This document shows positions 55,159-64,000 of a stretch of 64,000 nt of DNA, piece after piece. The stretch spans positions 1 through 64,000 of the forward strand of contig CAMBEJ010000008.1 in NCBI GenBank assembly GCA_945865375.1, in the 5' to 3' direction. The notes beneath the pieces are model-generated. The model saw only the letters and a list, made by a program, of their open reading frames with translations. It made no database searches and was not told the origin of the DNA. The translations under genes and the position numbers were made by a program. Each line of letters starts with the position of its first letter. Position 1 is the stretch's first letter. Origin of the DNA: Akkermansia muciniphila (lineage in GTDB: Bacteria; Verrucomicrobiota; Verrucomicrobiia; Limisphaerales; F1-80-MAGS106).

Positions 55159-56166
55159 TCACGCGGCCCCCTGATCTCGTTCCTCAGGCCCTCGGGGCTT
55201 CCTCCTGGCGGAACGAGTCGGGTTCGGAGCAGGGTCGCGAAGAAGCCGGCTGGCAAGGAGCATGAGCGCGATGGCCACGGCGAAGGTCAGAAAACCGAGT
55301 TTTTGCTCGACGATCTGACCGGCATTCTGGCCGAAGGCCTCAGCCGCGACAATCACCCCTACAATGCGGAGAACATTGCCGGTGACGGCGAATGGGATCG
55401 CCAACCCGACGATGAGCCACCGTTTCCAGACGATCTGGAAAGTCAGCGTGCCATAAATCGTGGACAGGACCAACAGGGAGATCAGGCTGCGGATGCCGCT
55501 GCAAGCGGGAGCCACATCATAGCGAAAGGTGTGATGGGAGTCGAAGATCAGCGACCCTTCCCTGATCACATCAATCCCCAAAACCAAGTGACTGAAGCCC
55601 ACAGCGAGTTTGGAAACAACAATCCTCAACGGAATCGTGACCGTGTCAGCCAAGGAACCAAGAGGCACACTGAAAGCGAAGAGTACAAAGGGAAACAGGA
55701 TGTGCTTCATCAACTCCCGGCCCCAAACCTGCCCAACCAACCCATAAAGCCCTAAAAAGAAAGCGACAATCGAAAGCCTCGGCTGTTGGATGATGTAACC
55801 GATCCCATGCAGGGTGACGGCCAACCCCACCAGGACCATGGCAGGAGGCCAGTGAAAGCAAGGGACCTCTTTGAGTTTGTCTTTTTTCAGCCAGAGCAAC
55901 ACCAGGACAACAAACGGGATCAAGTTGCCGTGACCATCTTCGGAATTTGGGACGTTGTAGGCCCCCCACATCCAGCCGAACAACGAGGGAGTGTCCATGT
56001 AGCCGAAAGTCGAGTTCCCCAGGAACTGAAACAAAGCGACCCACGGGAGCAGCAGGAGCAGGAAGGAGCCCTTGTTCGGGATCTGCTGTAAAGTTTGAAA
56101 AATCTCGTCAACCAAGCCTGCGGTTTTGGGCCGGGGTGTCTCGGGTTCGGGGCTTGATGGATTCAT
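55159..56166 (-). CDS. Exosortase (EpsH-type), unusual active site
   Basis: The 335-residue multi-pass membrane protein fits the exosortase family. The Cys of the catalytic centre is in APACSGIRSLISL (Cys222) and the conserved Arg in TGNVLRIVGVI (Arg267). The third conserved residue, a His before the last helix, seems absent: the segment reads AGQIVEQKLGFLTF. Exosortases sort PEP-CTERM proteins or, with EpsI, act in exopolysaccharide clusters as here. No PEP-CTERM tail was found on the large secreted proteins of the window. Confidence 0.88.
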   Translation of the reverse strand: MNPSSPEPETPRPKTAGLVDEIFQTLQQIPNKGSFLLLLLPWVALFQFLGNSTFGYMDTPSLFGWMWGAYNVPNSEDGHGNLIPFVVLVLLWLKKDKLKEVPCFHWPPAMVLVGLAVTLHGIGYIIQQPRLSIVAFFLGLYGLVGQVWGRELMKHILFPFVLFAFSVPLGSLADTVTIPLRIVVSKLAVGFSHLVLGIDVIREGSLIFDSHHTFRYDVAPACSGIRSLISLLVLSTIYGTLTFQIVWKRWLIVGLAIPFAVTGNVLRIVGVIVAAEAFGQNAGQIVEQKLGFLTFAVAIALMLLASRLLRDPAPNPTRSARRKPRGPEERDQGAA

Positions 56167-56195
56167 ATCACGTCATGCGGATCGCGTCCTCCACC

Positions 56196-57431
56196 CTATC
56201 CCGTGGCTGCCACGGTGTCCACTCGAACGATAGCATCAGGAGATGATTCAGGGCCGAGCGCCCGCCGGTAGGCTGCCGTCAGGTTCATGACAGATCGCTC
56301 CCATGAGAGTTGGCCGGAAAGTCGTTGCCAACCGAGTTCGCCCATCTTCCGCCTCTTCGCAGGGTCATCAATCATGGTCAGAATGGCATCACCGAGGGCT
56401 CGAGGGCTATTTTCGGCCACGTAATAGGCGGCATCCCCTGCTGAAGCTCTGCCTTCCTTGAGGTCGTACAAGACCTGGGCTTTCTCGAACGCCATATATT
56501 CCAACACCTTATTCATCGTGCAATGATGGTTGTAAGGGTTGATGGGGTCGCAGGACACCCCAAGGTCCATGGTTTTGAGGGCGTTGAACAAAAACTCGTT
56601 CGAAACTCTGCCGGGCATCTCCACCATATCCTCCAGATGCCACGCTTGGCGCAACCCGAGCAGTTTTTCATACTCTGGCCCGGTTCCCATTAGCAGGAAC
56701 TGGATATCGAGGCGTCCGCGTGCCGTCTTAATATGGTGGACAGCTTCCAACAATAAATCGACACCGTCCGCATTCCCCATAACGCCCACGTAACCCACGA
56801 GGTATCGTCGCCCTCGGCGAAGTGTGGGATCGTGAGCGAAGCTTGCGGGAGCGACTTTGGGAGCGGTCCGGACCTCGAACACGTCCTGCTCCTGGATGGA
56901 GCCGCGGGAAATGGCTACTTCGCGGACGGATTGGTTAGTCGCCAACACCACATCCGCGCACGCGTAAGTCAGGCGCTCTGCAATTCTGATGGCCCAATAT
57001 AAAACCCCGCGTTTGTTAAATTTCGCCTCGAACATTTCAGGCCAGAGGTCATGGACGTCATAGACAACCTTGACGCCCATTGCCTTGAAGGGCCAGGCGA
57101 CTAAGAACAGGATGTCGGGTGGATTGCAGAGATGCAATACCCTGAAACGATGCCGAAACCAGACTCTCCAGGCCAGGCACCACTCCCCGATCAAGGCCGA
57201 GGTGTATTCCGCCAGAAAACCCCAAAGTCCGCAGGCTTCGTCGCTAATCCAATGCCGGTATATCTGGATCCCCTCAAGAATCTCTGATTCGGCGGTATAC
57301 CCTCGCATCTTGGGACAGACCACAACCACTTCGTAACCTGCGTCCCGAAGAGCAAGGCTCTGCTGCCAGACCCGGCGATCCAAAGGAACGGGCAGGTTTT
57401 CTACTATGATAAGGACGCAAGGCTTTTTCAC
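56196..57431 (-). CDS. Glycosyltransferase family 4-type
   Basis: The 411-residue GT-B enzyme has an N-terminal VENLPVPLDRRVWQQSLALRD (the D-RR-W acceptor-side motif common in exopolysaccharide GT4 enzymes). The C-terminal nucleotide-sugar half contains YLVGYVGVMGNADGVDLLLE, MPGRVSNEFLFNALKTMDLG and NKVLEYMAFEKAQVLYDLKEG. It probably adds a sugar in the exosortase-linked polysaccharide. Gap to the exosortase gene is 29 bp. Confidence 0.9.
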   Translation of the reverse strand: MKKPCVLIIVENLPVPLDRRVWQQSLALRDAGYEVVVVCPKMRGYTAESEILEGIQIYRHWISDEACGLWGFLAEYTSALIGEWCLAWRVWFRHRFRVLHLCNPPDILFLVAWPFKAMGVKVVYDVHDLWPEMFEAKFNKRGVLYWAIRIAERLTYACADVVLATNQSVREVAISRGSIQEQDVFEVRTAPKVAPASFAHDPTLRRGRRYLVGYVGVMGNADGVDLLLEAVHHIKTARGRLDIQFLLMGTGPEYEKLLGLRQAWHLEDMVEMPGRVSNEFLFNALKTMDLGVSCDPINPYNHHCTMNKVLEYMAFEKAQVLYDLKEGRASAGDAAYYVAENSPRALGDAILTMIDDPAKRRKMGELGWQRLSGQLSWERSVMNLTAAYRRALGPESSPDAIVRVDTVAATG

Positions 57432-57453
57432 GCAGTCGATTGGATACGGTGAA

Positions 57454-59466
57454 TCAGACGGGTCCGGTCGGCAAAGCGGGTGAGACTAGGAACGAGGTTT
57501 CAAAAAGGCAAGACTTATGACCTTCCGCAATCAACTCCAGATAAGGACCGAACCGGGCCTCCCGGAATCGACTCGAGCACACCCCCTTGAGATCTCCCTC
57601 AGCAGGGTGTTCAGGGGACGAACGCGAAGGGTTGATGGAGGAAATCCGACTCCATCCTTGTGAAACTTCGATGAACATCTCCCACCGACCAATGCGAAGA
57701 CGGAACCGCCGGGCAGAGGTCTGATCCAGCAAGGATTGGGGTGGAAATTGCCAATGCACACAAAACCCCGCGTCCCCCCCCGAAGTTATCATGTCGTAGG
57801 CATCTCTCACAACGATACGGTTTTCGAAAACACGAACCGAGCGGCGAGTGACTCCGTGCGGATGATGGAGCTCAGCCTGGATGCGCTCCAGGGTCTTTTC
57901 GACGAGCCGAGGAGTCGGATGGTGCTGGGCCCACAGGAACGGTCCCAACCGGTGCGGCGGTGGGGCGGACGATGGAGCCGGCCCATTGTGAGCCTGCCAG
58001 GACGCGAGATGGGCTCTCAGGCGAGGGTCCCCATAGTACGCCCCGGTGCCTGGGTCGATCACAACAGGCCTTCCCTCCAACCAGACAGAGAGATGGAGTG
58101 CGTCGAGATGCCCATGTGCCGCAGTGCGCAGGTATCCCAGTGAACTCAAATCCCATCTCAAGAACCAGTTACCCACCTGGTTATACGCGATCCCGGAATC
58201 CTCGAAGAACCGCCAACCACTTCCTTCGCAAAGGGGTTTCGAAGCATTGGCTTTGAGATTGAACACCCTTGGAGTCGTGGAGGGCGCGGAGCTCCACCAA
58301 TAATGGATGGCGGGTGAATGCTCGGGGTGCCGGAACCAACGACACCAGGCTTCGGCGGCGTCCGCGCCAGGGAGAAAAAAGGGAACCACCCAGGCGCTGT
58401 CTGAGTCCCCGTAGTCCCACCCTCCTGGTTGCCAAACAGCGGCAAAAAAACCGGCAGCCCGTTCCAGACGTTGCGTCACCGCGTCCGAAACAACCACGCC
58501 AGCTTGTGAAAGCGCGTGGAGGGCAAGCCAGCAAAGCTCCCATGCGAACAACTGATAATTCAACGCCTGCTCCCGGTTTCCCCCGTCCGGGGCGAACTGC
58601 TTCAGCACTTCGAGTTCCCACAGGCGATGAAGTTCCTCAAGCGGGGCTGAAAATCGGGCGAGGCCGGGCCATCGAACGACGGCCAACAGAAGGCCTGAAA
58701 GCTCGCCCAAAAGATGATTGTTCGCCGATGAGCCAAAAGAACGGTGTCGCCAAACCATCCAGGCATGCCGCGGAAGGAGGCTCTCCCTCAGACGCCGAAG
58801 ATCTGCGGCCAGTTCCGCGCCTTCACCGGATCCGTGGCTGCCACTGGAAGATCGTGCCGAGAGCAGTTCGTCGATCCCTACAAACTGGATGAGCCTGATC
58901 CCGGACTCGAGCGCGCTAGTCCAATTCCAACCCGAGAAGGCGGGATTCCTTCGATCCCAGTCGGCAAGCCACCGCACACACGTCCGGGCCGCTTTCAGAT
59001 CATGGTTTAAAAAAGCGGCTTGAGCGAGGGACATAAGCTGGCTCCATCGGCTGAGCTCCCAGATGAGCTTGATGTCGGCGCCTTGGGGCAGGGCTCGATG
59101 ATTCAAGCCGCGAGCGGGATCGTCCGTTTGGAGATCCACTCCTACAACATAGTCCTTTTGCCAGCGAGGAGGGTCATCGACATGAATGGGGATATGCCCA
59201 AACGCACGCCACTCTCCAGACTCCAGCCGACGAGCCTCCAACTGGATCGCCTCCTTGAGTTCATCCGGGGCTTCGGAAGGAGATGGCAGGGGGATTGAAA
59301 TCCGCGAGGGCTCCCATCCGACATTCGAAGCCGTGCGCAACCGGCTCTTGAACGCGTGACGATCGTTCAACTGCCACCACCGACGCCGCAGATGCCCGAA
59401 GACTTCAGATCCCTCCATGACACGGACCCGATGCCATCGCCACAACCACTTCTCGACCCAGACCAT
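57454..59466 (-). CDS. Heparinase II/III family protein
   Basis: The product is about 670 residues from ATG 59466 (alternatives 59508 and 59418). Its layout is an alpha/alpha toroid followed by a beta-sandwich. Recognisable segments are HGLGS/ANNHLLGELSGLLLAV, REQALNYQLFAWELCWLAL, and in the second part LRTAAHGHLDALHLSVWLEG and DPGTGAYYGDPRLRAHL. Members encoded in EPS clusters are thought to trim or modify uronate-containing polymer, although many lack proven lyase activity. No signal peptide is evident. Confidence 0.82.
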   Translation of the reverse strand: MVWVEKWLWRWHRVRVMEGSEVFGHLRRRWWQLNDRHAFKSRLRTASNVGWEPSRISIPLPSPSEAPDELKEAIQLEARRLESGEWRAFGHIPIHVDDPPRWQKDYVVGVDLQTDDPARGLNHRALPQGADIKLIWELSRWSQLMSLAQAAFLNHDLKAARTCVRWLADWDRRNPAFSGWNWTSALESGIRLIQFVGIDELLSARSSSGSHGSGEGAELAADLRRLRESLLPRHAWMVWRHRSFGSSANNHLLGELSGLLLAVVRWPGLARFSAPLEELHRLWELEVLKQFAPDGGNREQALNYQLFAWELCWLALHALSQAGVVVSDAVTQRLERAAGFFAAVWQPGGWDYGDSDSAWVVPFFLPGADAAEAWCRWFRHPEHSPAIHYWWSSAPSTTPRVFNLKANASKPLCEGSGWRFFEDSGIAYNQVGNWFLRWDLSSLGYLRTAAHGHLDALHLSVWLEGRPVVIDPGTGAYYGDPRLRAHLASWQAHNGPAPSSAPPPHRLGPFLWAQHHPTPRLVEKTLERIQAELHHPHGVTRRSVRVFENRIVVRDAYDMITSGGDAGFCVHWQFPPQSLLDQTSARRFRLRIGRWEMFIEVSQGWSRISSINPSRSSPEHPAEGDLKGVCSSRFREARFGPYLELIAEGHKSCLFETSFLVSPALPTGPV

Positions 59467-59473
59467 AGTGTTT

Positions 59474-60136
59474 TCAGCCGATCGTCCGGGACGACTGGGG
59501 CTTGTCACGCCTGATGGCGATAAACGACTTCGTCAGACCCAGAACACGTTCTTTGTGGATCTGGCAATCAGGAAAGAGCGCCTGCATATCGTCCAACGTG
59601 AGCAGGCGAACTTCGCTCAAAAAAGCCTCCACTTCCTGGGGGCTGGGTTTCTTCACCAAGCCCCACACGGAAAAATAGCGCAACATCCGACGCTGCATTG
59701 TCTTGGGAAAAAAATGAATGAATGGGGTCATGAGATGGGGCTCGATCCAAAACCACCTCGCAGGCGTCTGCACCCACAGCGTGCGCGCGACACGCCGAAT
59801 TTCCGCCGCGAACAACCGCTGGTTTTCCAAGCTGTGCAGGTGCTCGATTACGGAGTTCGAAAACCCGATGTCCACGGACTGATCCGCGAAGGGGAGCTTC
59901 AACCCGTCCGCCACGACCAGCACGTCCTTGGGAAAACCGGTCCGGATGCCCTCCGGGAAAGCCAGATTGGACTGGATGACGCATCCAGGAAAACCACGAC
60001 CGGCCCAGACCCAGGGATACCCGCCGACATCCAGGAGCACAGTCTCCGAACGCGGAGCCATCAACTCAAAAAAACGACGGAAACGCCTGGACCTGAAGTG
60101 AGGTAGAAACAGTTGGTAAAGAGAATGAATGTCCAT
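59474..60136 (-). CDS. Class I SAM-dependent methyltransferase
   Basis: The 220-residue protein has a Rossmann-type core: motif I TVLLDVGGYPWVW, acidic strand VVADGLKLPFADQSVDIGFS and the post-motif NSVIEHLHSLENQRLFAAEI. This is the UbiE/Methyltransf_11 pattern. It probably methylates a sugar or lipid-linked intermediate of the polysaccharide; the substrate cannot be read from sequence. It lies 12 bp after the oxidoreductase gene. Confidence 0.85.
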   Translation of the reverse strand: MDIHSLYQLFLPHFRSRRFRRFFELMAPRSETVLLDVGGYPWVWAGRGFPGCVIQSNLAFPEGIRTGFPKDVLVVADGLKLPFADQSVDIGFSNSVIEHLHSLENQRLFAAEIRRVARTLWVQTPARWFWIEPHLMTPFIHFFPKTMQRRMLRYFSVWGLVKKPSPQEVEAFLSEVRLLTLDDMQALFPDCQIHKERVLGLTKSFIAIRRDKPQSSRTIG

Positions 60137-60148
60137 AGCAGAGAACCG

Positions 60149-62335
60149 TCAGCAGGGGCGCTCAATCTGGACAACACCCCCTTTGCGAAGGGCTTCAAGG
60201 ACCGCGAAGGTCAGGATCATACTGCGTTTCGACTCCAAGTAGGGCAATGGATGGCTGCGCGCGCCTTTTAGAAATGCAACCCAGGCCGCCATCTGCTCAG
60301 CATGCCCTTTCGAGGTGTATCGCGTAGTCCGCGCCCGTCCGCCTTGATGCACGGTGAGGGTCTGGAAGTTTGTGATCTCGGCAACAAAACCCGAACCCGA
60401 CGCGACGACACTCTCCTTAGGGTAGGAGGAATCACCCTCGGCCGTGTAGAGCAACTGAGCGACTGAGCCGCCCTCGAACCACATTTGAGCCGCCACACTA
60501 TCCGGGAACGGCAGTTTCCCACTCAGTCGCCCCACCGGATGAGCCATCAGTTCCACGGGTTCTACACCCAATAGAAATCGGAAGAAATCCAGGAAATGAC
60601 AAGCTTCTCCCAGGATGCGGCCGCCGCTTTCAGCGTGGTTGGAATACCAGTGTTGAGGATCAAGCAGCCCCGGTTGCACTCGATAAACGACCGTCTTGGG
60701 CCCTGCAACACTGGAAAGAACCTGCTTGAGCCGCACACTCGCGGGAGCGAACCGCCGATTGAAACCGACCTGAACACTGCCCTGGCTGGCCTCAAGGGCC
60801 TCATCGATGGACTTCAGCTCCTCCAGAGTTAGGCAGAGCGGTTTTTCGACGAACACATGACGGTGAGCCCGGAGGGCGTCGACAACCCGTGGCGCGTGCA
60901 GATGATGCCTCGTCGCGATCAGAACCGCTCGCCTCTCAGGCTCTTTCCAGAGAACATGATGATCGGTCGAGGCGTCGCTGAAACCGAACTTCGATTTCAC
61001 GTGCTGAGCGCTCAGGGAGGTTTGGTTCACGACCGTTCCCATTCGGAGATCTCCCTTCAAATGGGGAAGCAGCATGGTTCTGGCAAAGTTCCCGGCGCCG
61101 ATCACATCCAACCCCTCAACCGGCGCGCTCACCCGCTGTTCTCGGGAAACCAACCCGGTGGCCGCCGCAGGTCGGGCAGTCTGCTCAACATGCCCCATCG
61201 CCTGGGCGTCCGAGGAGCTTTGGTAATCCAACACGACACCCACATCCATGGACCCCTCCGCGGTCAAATCCTGATACACCTGGATTGCCTCCAGGAACGG
61301 TGTCAATCTTGTCGTCAGCCGCCCTGGGGTCAGCCGACCCACGCGCATCAGGTGGATGCATGCATCCATATTCCGCTGCTCCGTCCAGCGAACATAGCCG
61401 ATGGGATAATCCTGGCCTCCCCATTCATAGGCGGGATCATAACGTCCAGGGCCGTAGGATCGTGAAAACCGGACATCCAGCTCCTTTTCATAAAACATTT
61501 TCCAGGGCAGCTCGATTCTGGTGATCCCGACATCCACCATCCTTCCCCGGTCACGGAGCGCCTGAGCGGCCTGCTCGATCGGGGCATTGCTTTGCGTGGC
61601 CGTGCAGATCACAGCGGCATCGACGCCAAATCCTTCTGTCCAATGGCGCACGGCTGAAGCGAGATCGTTTTTTCCGAGAATGACAACTTCCTCGGCCCCC
61701 ATGGCTTCAGAGAAGGGACGGCGGGCGTCGGCCAGATCCACTGCCATGACGCGACATCCGCTGGCCGTCAGAACCTGCGTCACCAGGAGTCCCACCAACC
61801 CCTGCCCCATCACGAGAACACGGTCGCCGATCCGAGGCTCCACCTGCCGGACCGCCTGAAGAGCAATGGCGCAGAGCGTGGAATACGCGGCGTCCGAGCT
61901 CGCGACGCCATCAGGAACCTTCGCGGCCAGCAAATCCGGGACCGCGAGAAACTCGGCGTGAAACGCGCATTCGGCACCCGCGCACGCGACCCTGTCACCG
62001 ACCCGGAATCGGGTGTTCTCGGGGTGCGTTTCCACGACGACTCCGCAGGCACTGTAGCCGAGCGGCGTGGGTGTTTCGAGGCGGTTCCTCACTTTTTCGA
62101 GGGCGCTGCGCCAGCCCAAGTTTCGGGCTGTTTCGAGCACTTTGCGCACCTGATCGGGACGCGCCCTTGCCTTTTGGAGCAGGTTCATCCGGGCTTGCTC
62201 GACTTTCATCTTCTCAGTCCCGACACTGATGACGGTGTGGGATGTGCGGACGAGAACGCCTCCCGGAGGAGGAACCGGGCATGGAACCTCCTGAAGTTCC
62301 AGCCGTCCGTCCTGATATTGCGCGATTTGCTTCAC
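60149..62335 (-). CDS. Two-domain oxidoreductase: zinc-type alcohol dehydrogenase plus Gfo/Idh
   Basis: The product is about 728 residues from GTG 62335 (VKQIAQYQDGRLELQEV); ATG 62368 is an alternative. The first half is an MDR dehydrogenase (PLGYSACGVVVE, VGDRVACAGAECAFHAEF, GDRVLVMGQGLVGLLVTQV). The second half is a Gfo/Idh/MocA dehydrogenase (GLDVIGAGNFARTMLLPHL, HRHVFVEKPLCLT, GEACHFLDFFRFLLG). Such fusions are regular members of exopolysaccharide clusters beside heparinase genes and may act on an activated sugar. It is the first gene of this cluster within the window. Confidence 0.9.
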   Translation of the reverse strand: MKQIAQYQDGRLELQEVPCPVPPPGGVLVRTSHTVISVGTEKMKVEQARMNLLQKARARPDQVRKVLETARNLGWRSALEKVRNRLETPTPLGYSACGVVVETHPENTRFRVGDRVACAGAECAFHAEFLAVPDLLAAKVPDGVASSDAAYSTLCAIALQAVRQVEPRIGDRVLVMGQGLVGLLVTQVLTASGCRVMAVDLADARRPFSEAMGAEEVVILGKNDLASAVRHWTEGFGVDAAVICTATQSNAPIEQAAQALRDRGRMVDVGITRIELPWKMFYEKELDVRFSRSYGPGRYDPAYEWGGQDYPIGYVRWTEQRNMDACIHLMRVGRLTPGRLTTRLTPFLEAIQVYQDLTAEGSMDVGVVLDYQSSSDAQAMGHVEQTARPAAATGLVSREQRVSAPVEGLDVIGAGNFARTMLLPHLKGDLRMGTVVNQTSLSAQHVKSKFGFSDASTDHHVLWKEPERRAVLIATRHHLHAPRVVDALRAHRHVFVEKPLCLTLEELKSIDEALEASQGSVQVGFNRRFAPASVRLKQVLSSVAGPKTVVYRVQPGLLDPQHWYSNHAESGGRILGEACHFLDFFRFLLGVEPVELMAHPVGRLSGKLPFPDSVAAQMWFEGGSVAQLLYTAEGDSSYPKESVVASGSGFVAEITNFQTLTVHQGGRARTTRYTSKGHAEQMAAWVAFLKGARSHPLPYLESKRSMILTFAVLEALRKGGVVQIERPC

Positions 62336-62432
62336 GAGTGCGGGGAGTCTCCAAAAATCCAGGGACAATCACAAGCTCTACCACACAATGGTCACGTGAT
62401 GAGCCTGATAGAGGCTTTGCGTGATCTCAACG

Positions 62433-64000
62433 TCACCGGCATCTTGGTTTTCCCGCGCGCAGGGCGCGCAGGGAAAATCCCTTGCCGTTTTCGAAGGGTT
62501 CGACTTTTGCCGTGATTTCAAGGACCGGATAACGCACGGTCGCCAGGCCGTAGGTTTTGTAGGTGGCGGCGAAAAGTTCGGTTTCGACAATCCCCGTCCA
62601 GTCCGCAAGCGACAGAAATTTCATGGGCTCGCCCGTAATCTGGTGATGGACGCGCTGCTGCACCACGAGTCCGCAAGCGACCACTTCGTGGCCGATGTGT
62701 TCGCCGAGTTGCGAAACTGGACAGTAGGTTTCCCAGGCGATGTCCGGATGCAGTCCCAACGGATGCGTGCTCGAAGGAAACCCGTAGGCCTCGGCTTCCC
62801 ACAGCAGACGCTGGTAACGATCCGGTTCGGACAGTCCCACTGCAGGCAACGAATCGAGTCCCGGCGGCGGCAGCAGCCAGCCCTGGCCGGAAACAGACTG
62901 GCCAAAGGTTCGGTGCAGTTGCTGGAATTCCCAGTATTGCGCGGTGCGCGATTTTTCAAATTCATCAAACGCCCCCAACCGGATCATCAATTCCATGTCT
63001 TCGCAAAGCGGTGTCACACGCCGGTAAAAGTCGGATAACGAATCGAAGCGAGCCCGCCGCCGTTCGCTTAAGAGGCGTTTGCATGTGTGCTCGGTCAATC
63101 CTTTGGCGCTCGTGAGCGGAACACGAATTCGCTGTCGGAGCGCAGGCTTCGCCCCGCCCGTTTCCGCGCCGCCGGGAGGAGGCTCTTGTTGAGCCACATC
63201 GACTTCGACCTCATACCCGGGGCCCGGCGCATTGATGGTGGGCGGCAGGAGGGGGATGCCCAGACGATGGCACTCGAGCACATACACAATGGGCGCGTAA
63301 AAGCCTTTGCCGTGGCTCAGCACGGAGGACAGGAACTCGGCGGGGTGATACCGTTTCAACCACGCCGCCTGATACGCCTCGACGCCATACGCGGTGGAGT
63401 GCGCCTTGCAAAAAGCGTATCCATTGAACCCTGTCACCAATTCCCACACTTCTTGAATCTTCGCCGGTTCATGTCCCTGCGCGCGTGCCGCAGTCTCAAA
63501 TTCCTTGGCGATTTCGTCGATTGTTTTCCACTTCTGCTTCACCAGGGCGCGGCGCAGCACATCGCCGCGTCCCGGGCTTATTCCCGCGAAAGCTTCGCAG
63601 ATCTGGAGGATGTGCTCCTCATACACCACGAGACCGAACGTGCTGCGCAGGCACGGTTCCAGCGATGGATGGGGGAATTCCGGAGGTTCCATGCCTTGAT
63701 AACGGCGCGTGAATTTCAGTTTCTTTTGTTCGTTGGCAGCGCCGGGCCGGATCACGCTCACCAACGCAATCAGTCCATCGATCTCATTGATCTGGGCCAT
63801 GCGACTGAGCGACGTCATGGCCGGGCTTTCGATGTGATGCACCGCGCGCGCGTTGCCGGATGTGATCATTTCCCAAACGGAAGGATCGTCGAAGGTGGTT
63901 GGCGGAGAGCAGATGCCGACGGAGCCGCCTGGAGTATCAGGTGTTTCAGGAGCTTGGGACCGTATTGCGGCTTCTTCCTTCTTCCTTCCTCCTTCAACCT
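62433..64000 (-). CDS. DNA polymerase III alpha-type subunit (DnaE-like), 5' end cut by the window
   Basis: The frame is open to the right edge. It contains MITSGNARAVHHIESPAM, LIALVSVIRPGAANEQKK, FGLVVYEEHILQICEAFAG, DVLRRALVKQKWKTIDEI, TGFNGYAFCKAHSTAYG and YQAAWLKRYHPAEFLSS, all from the C-family polymerase palm-fingers. A helix-hairpin-helix part and an OB-fold region (GHEVVACGLVVQQRVHH) follow. Just before the conserved DDPSVWEMI the frame encodes a low-complexity run of Glu, Lys, Arg, Pro and Thr. Whether this is DnaE or the error-prone DnaE2 type cannot be decided from the part seen. Confidence 0.8.
   Translation of the reverse strand, partial: VEGGRKKEEAAIRSQAPETPDTPGGSVGICSPPTTFDDPSVWEMITSGNARAVHHIESPAMTSLSRMAQINEIDGLIALVSVIRPGAANEQKKLKFTRRYQGMEPPEFPHPSLEPCLRSTFGLVVYEEHILQICEAFAGISPGRGDVLRRALVKQKWKTIDEIAKEFETAARAQGHEPAKIQEVWELVTGFNGYAFCKAHSTAYGVEAYQAAWLKRYHPAEFLSSVLSHGKGFYAPIVYVLECHRLGIPLLPPTINAPGPGYEVEVDVAQQEPPPGGAETGGAKPALRQRIRVPLTSAKGLTEHTCKRLLSERRRARFDSLSDFYRRVTPLCEDMELMIRLGAFDEFEKSRTAQYWEFQQLHRTFGQSVSGQGWLLPPPGLDSLPAVGLSEPDRYQRLLWEAEAYGFPSSTHPLGLHPDIAWETYCPVSQLGEHIGHEVVACGLVVQQRVHHQITGEPMKFLSLADWTGIVETELFAATYKTYGLATVRYPVLEITAKVEPFENGKGFSLRALRAGKPRCR

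Noticed and set aside
58269-58892. Long plus-strand open frame opposite the heparinase gene
   Set aside because: Arg/Pro-rich shadow with no domain; the minus-strand frame has clear family motifs and a normal length.
62448-62477. Strong hairpin TTTTCCC...GGGAAAA as terminator of the dnaE-like gene
   Set aside because: It lies inside the coding frame (SLRALRAG) before the stop and has no T-run after it; it may simply reflect repeated codons.

Overview
The window looks like a chromosomal segment of a free-living member of the Verrucomicrobiota, probably the Pedosphaera/Limisphaera side of the phylum. This rests on family content rather than on any marker gene. The evidence is an Akkermansia-type pilus-like locus (PilM, Amuc_1100-like, Amuc_1099-like, secretin), an exosortase/EpsI exopolysaccharide cluster, a TIGR04073-type exosortase-associated lipoprotein, REP-associated tyrosine transposase (RAYT) remnants, S23-type four-helix-bundle cassettes, and large secreted proteins with the C-terminal modules common in this phylum.

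Layout. Positions 1-2.7 kb are a gene graveyard: two broken RAYT transposases, a nucleotidyltransferase scrap, an intact AAA+/DUF4143 ATPase and a histidine kinase scrap. Positions 2.6-13.6 kb are a minus-strand polysaccharide operon in partial decay. It runs from a giant FecR-like repeat gene (one nonsense codon and three frameshifts), through an outer-membrane protein remnant, an intact Wza-like export protein and an intact Wzc-like tyrosine kinase, to a truncated O-antigen-ligase-like gene. Positions 13.8-24.1 kb are plus-strand housekeeping genes. A SAM-I riboswitch precedes a threonine-synthase-like gene, a MoaD/ThiS-like sulfur carrier and a NIL-domain protein. These are followed by an HU/IHF protein, hisS, xylB, a hibernation factor, an amidohydrolase, bioF and bioA.

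Positions 24.1-35.6 kb are mostly minus strand: ispE, the TIGR04073-type lipoprotein, mobile cassettes, tatC-tatA, a Tol-Pal operon (tolQ, a zinc-ribbon membrane protein, tolR, a tolA-like gene, tolB, pal), glgB and coaE. Positions 35.7-52.7 kb hold the pilus-like operon PilM(-PilN), Amuc_1100-like, Amuc_1099-like and secretin. Directly downstream on the same strand are four large exported proteins, including a subtilisin-like protease; three of the four share a C-terminal module. Positions 53.0-62.3 kb are an exosortase-type exopolysaccharide cluster: priming glycosylphosphotransferase, EpsI, exosortase, glycosyltransferase, heparinase II/III-like protein, methyltransferase and a two-domain oxidoreductase. 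The 3' part of a DnaE-type polymerase gene runs off the right edge.

Most notable observations: (1) the SAM-I riboswitch in front of a threonine-synthase/sulfur-carrier/NIL operon implies a role in methionine or homocysteine supply rather than plain threonine synthesis; (2) a cassette with terminal inverted repeats and GTAATC hexamers holds a four-helix-bundle gene, with one full-length and one internally deleted copy in the window and a related 92-bp hexamer palindrome elsewhere; (3) next to it lies a 143-bp MITE with 21-bp perfect inverted repeats and a 7-bp target duplication; (4) a double-zinc-ribbon membrane protein is embedded in the tol-pal operon. No tRNA, rRNA or CRISPR array was seen.
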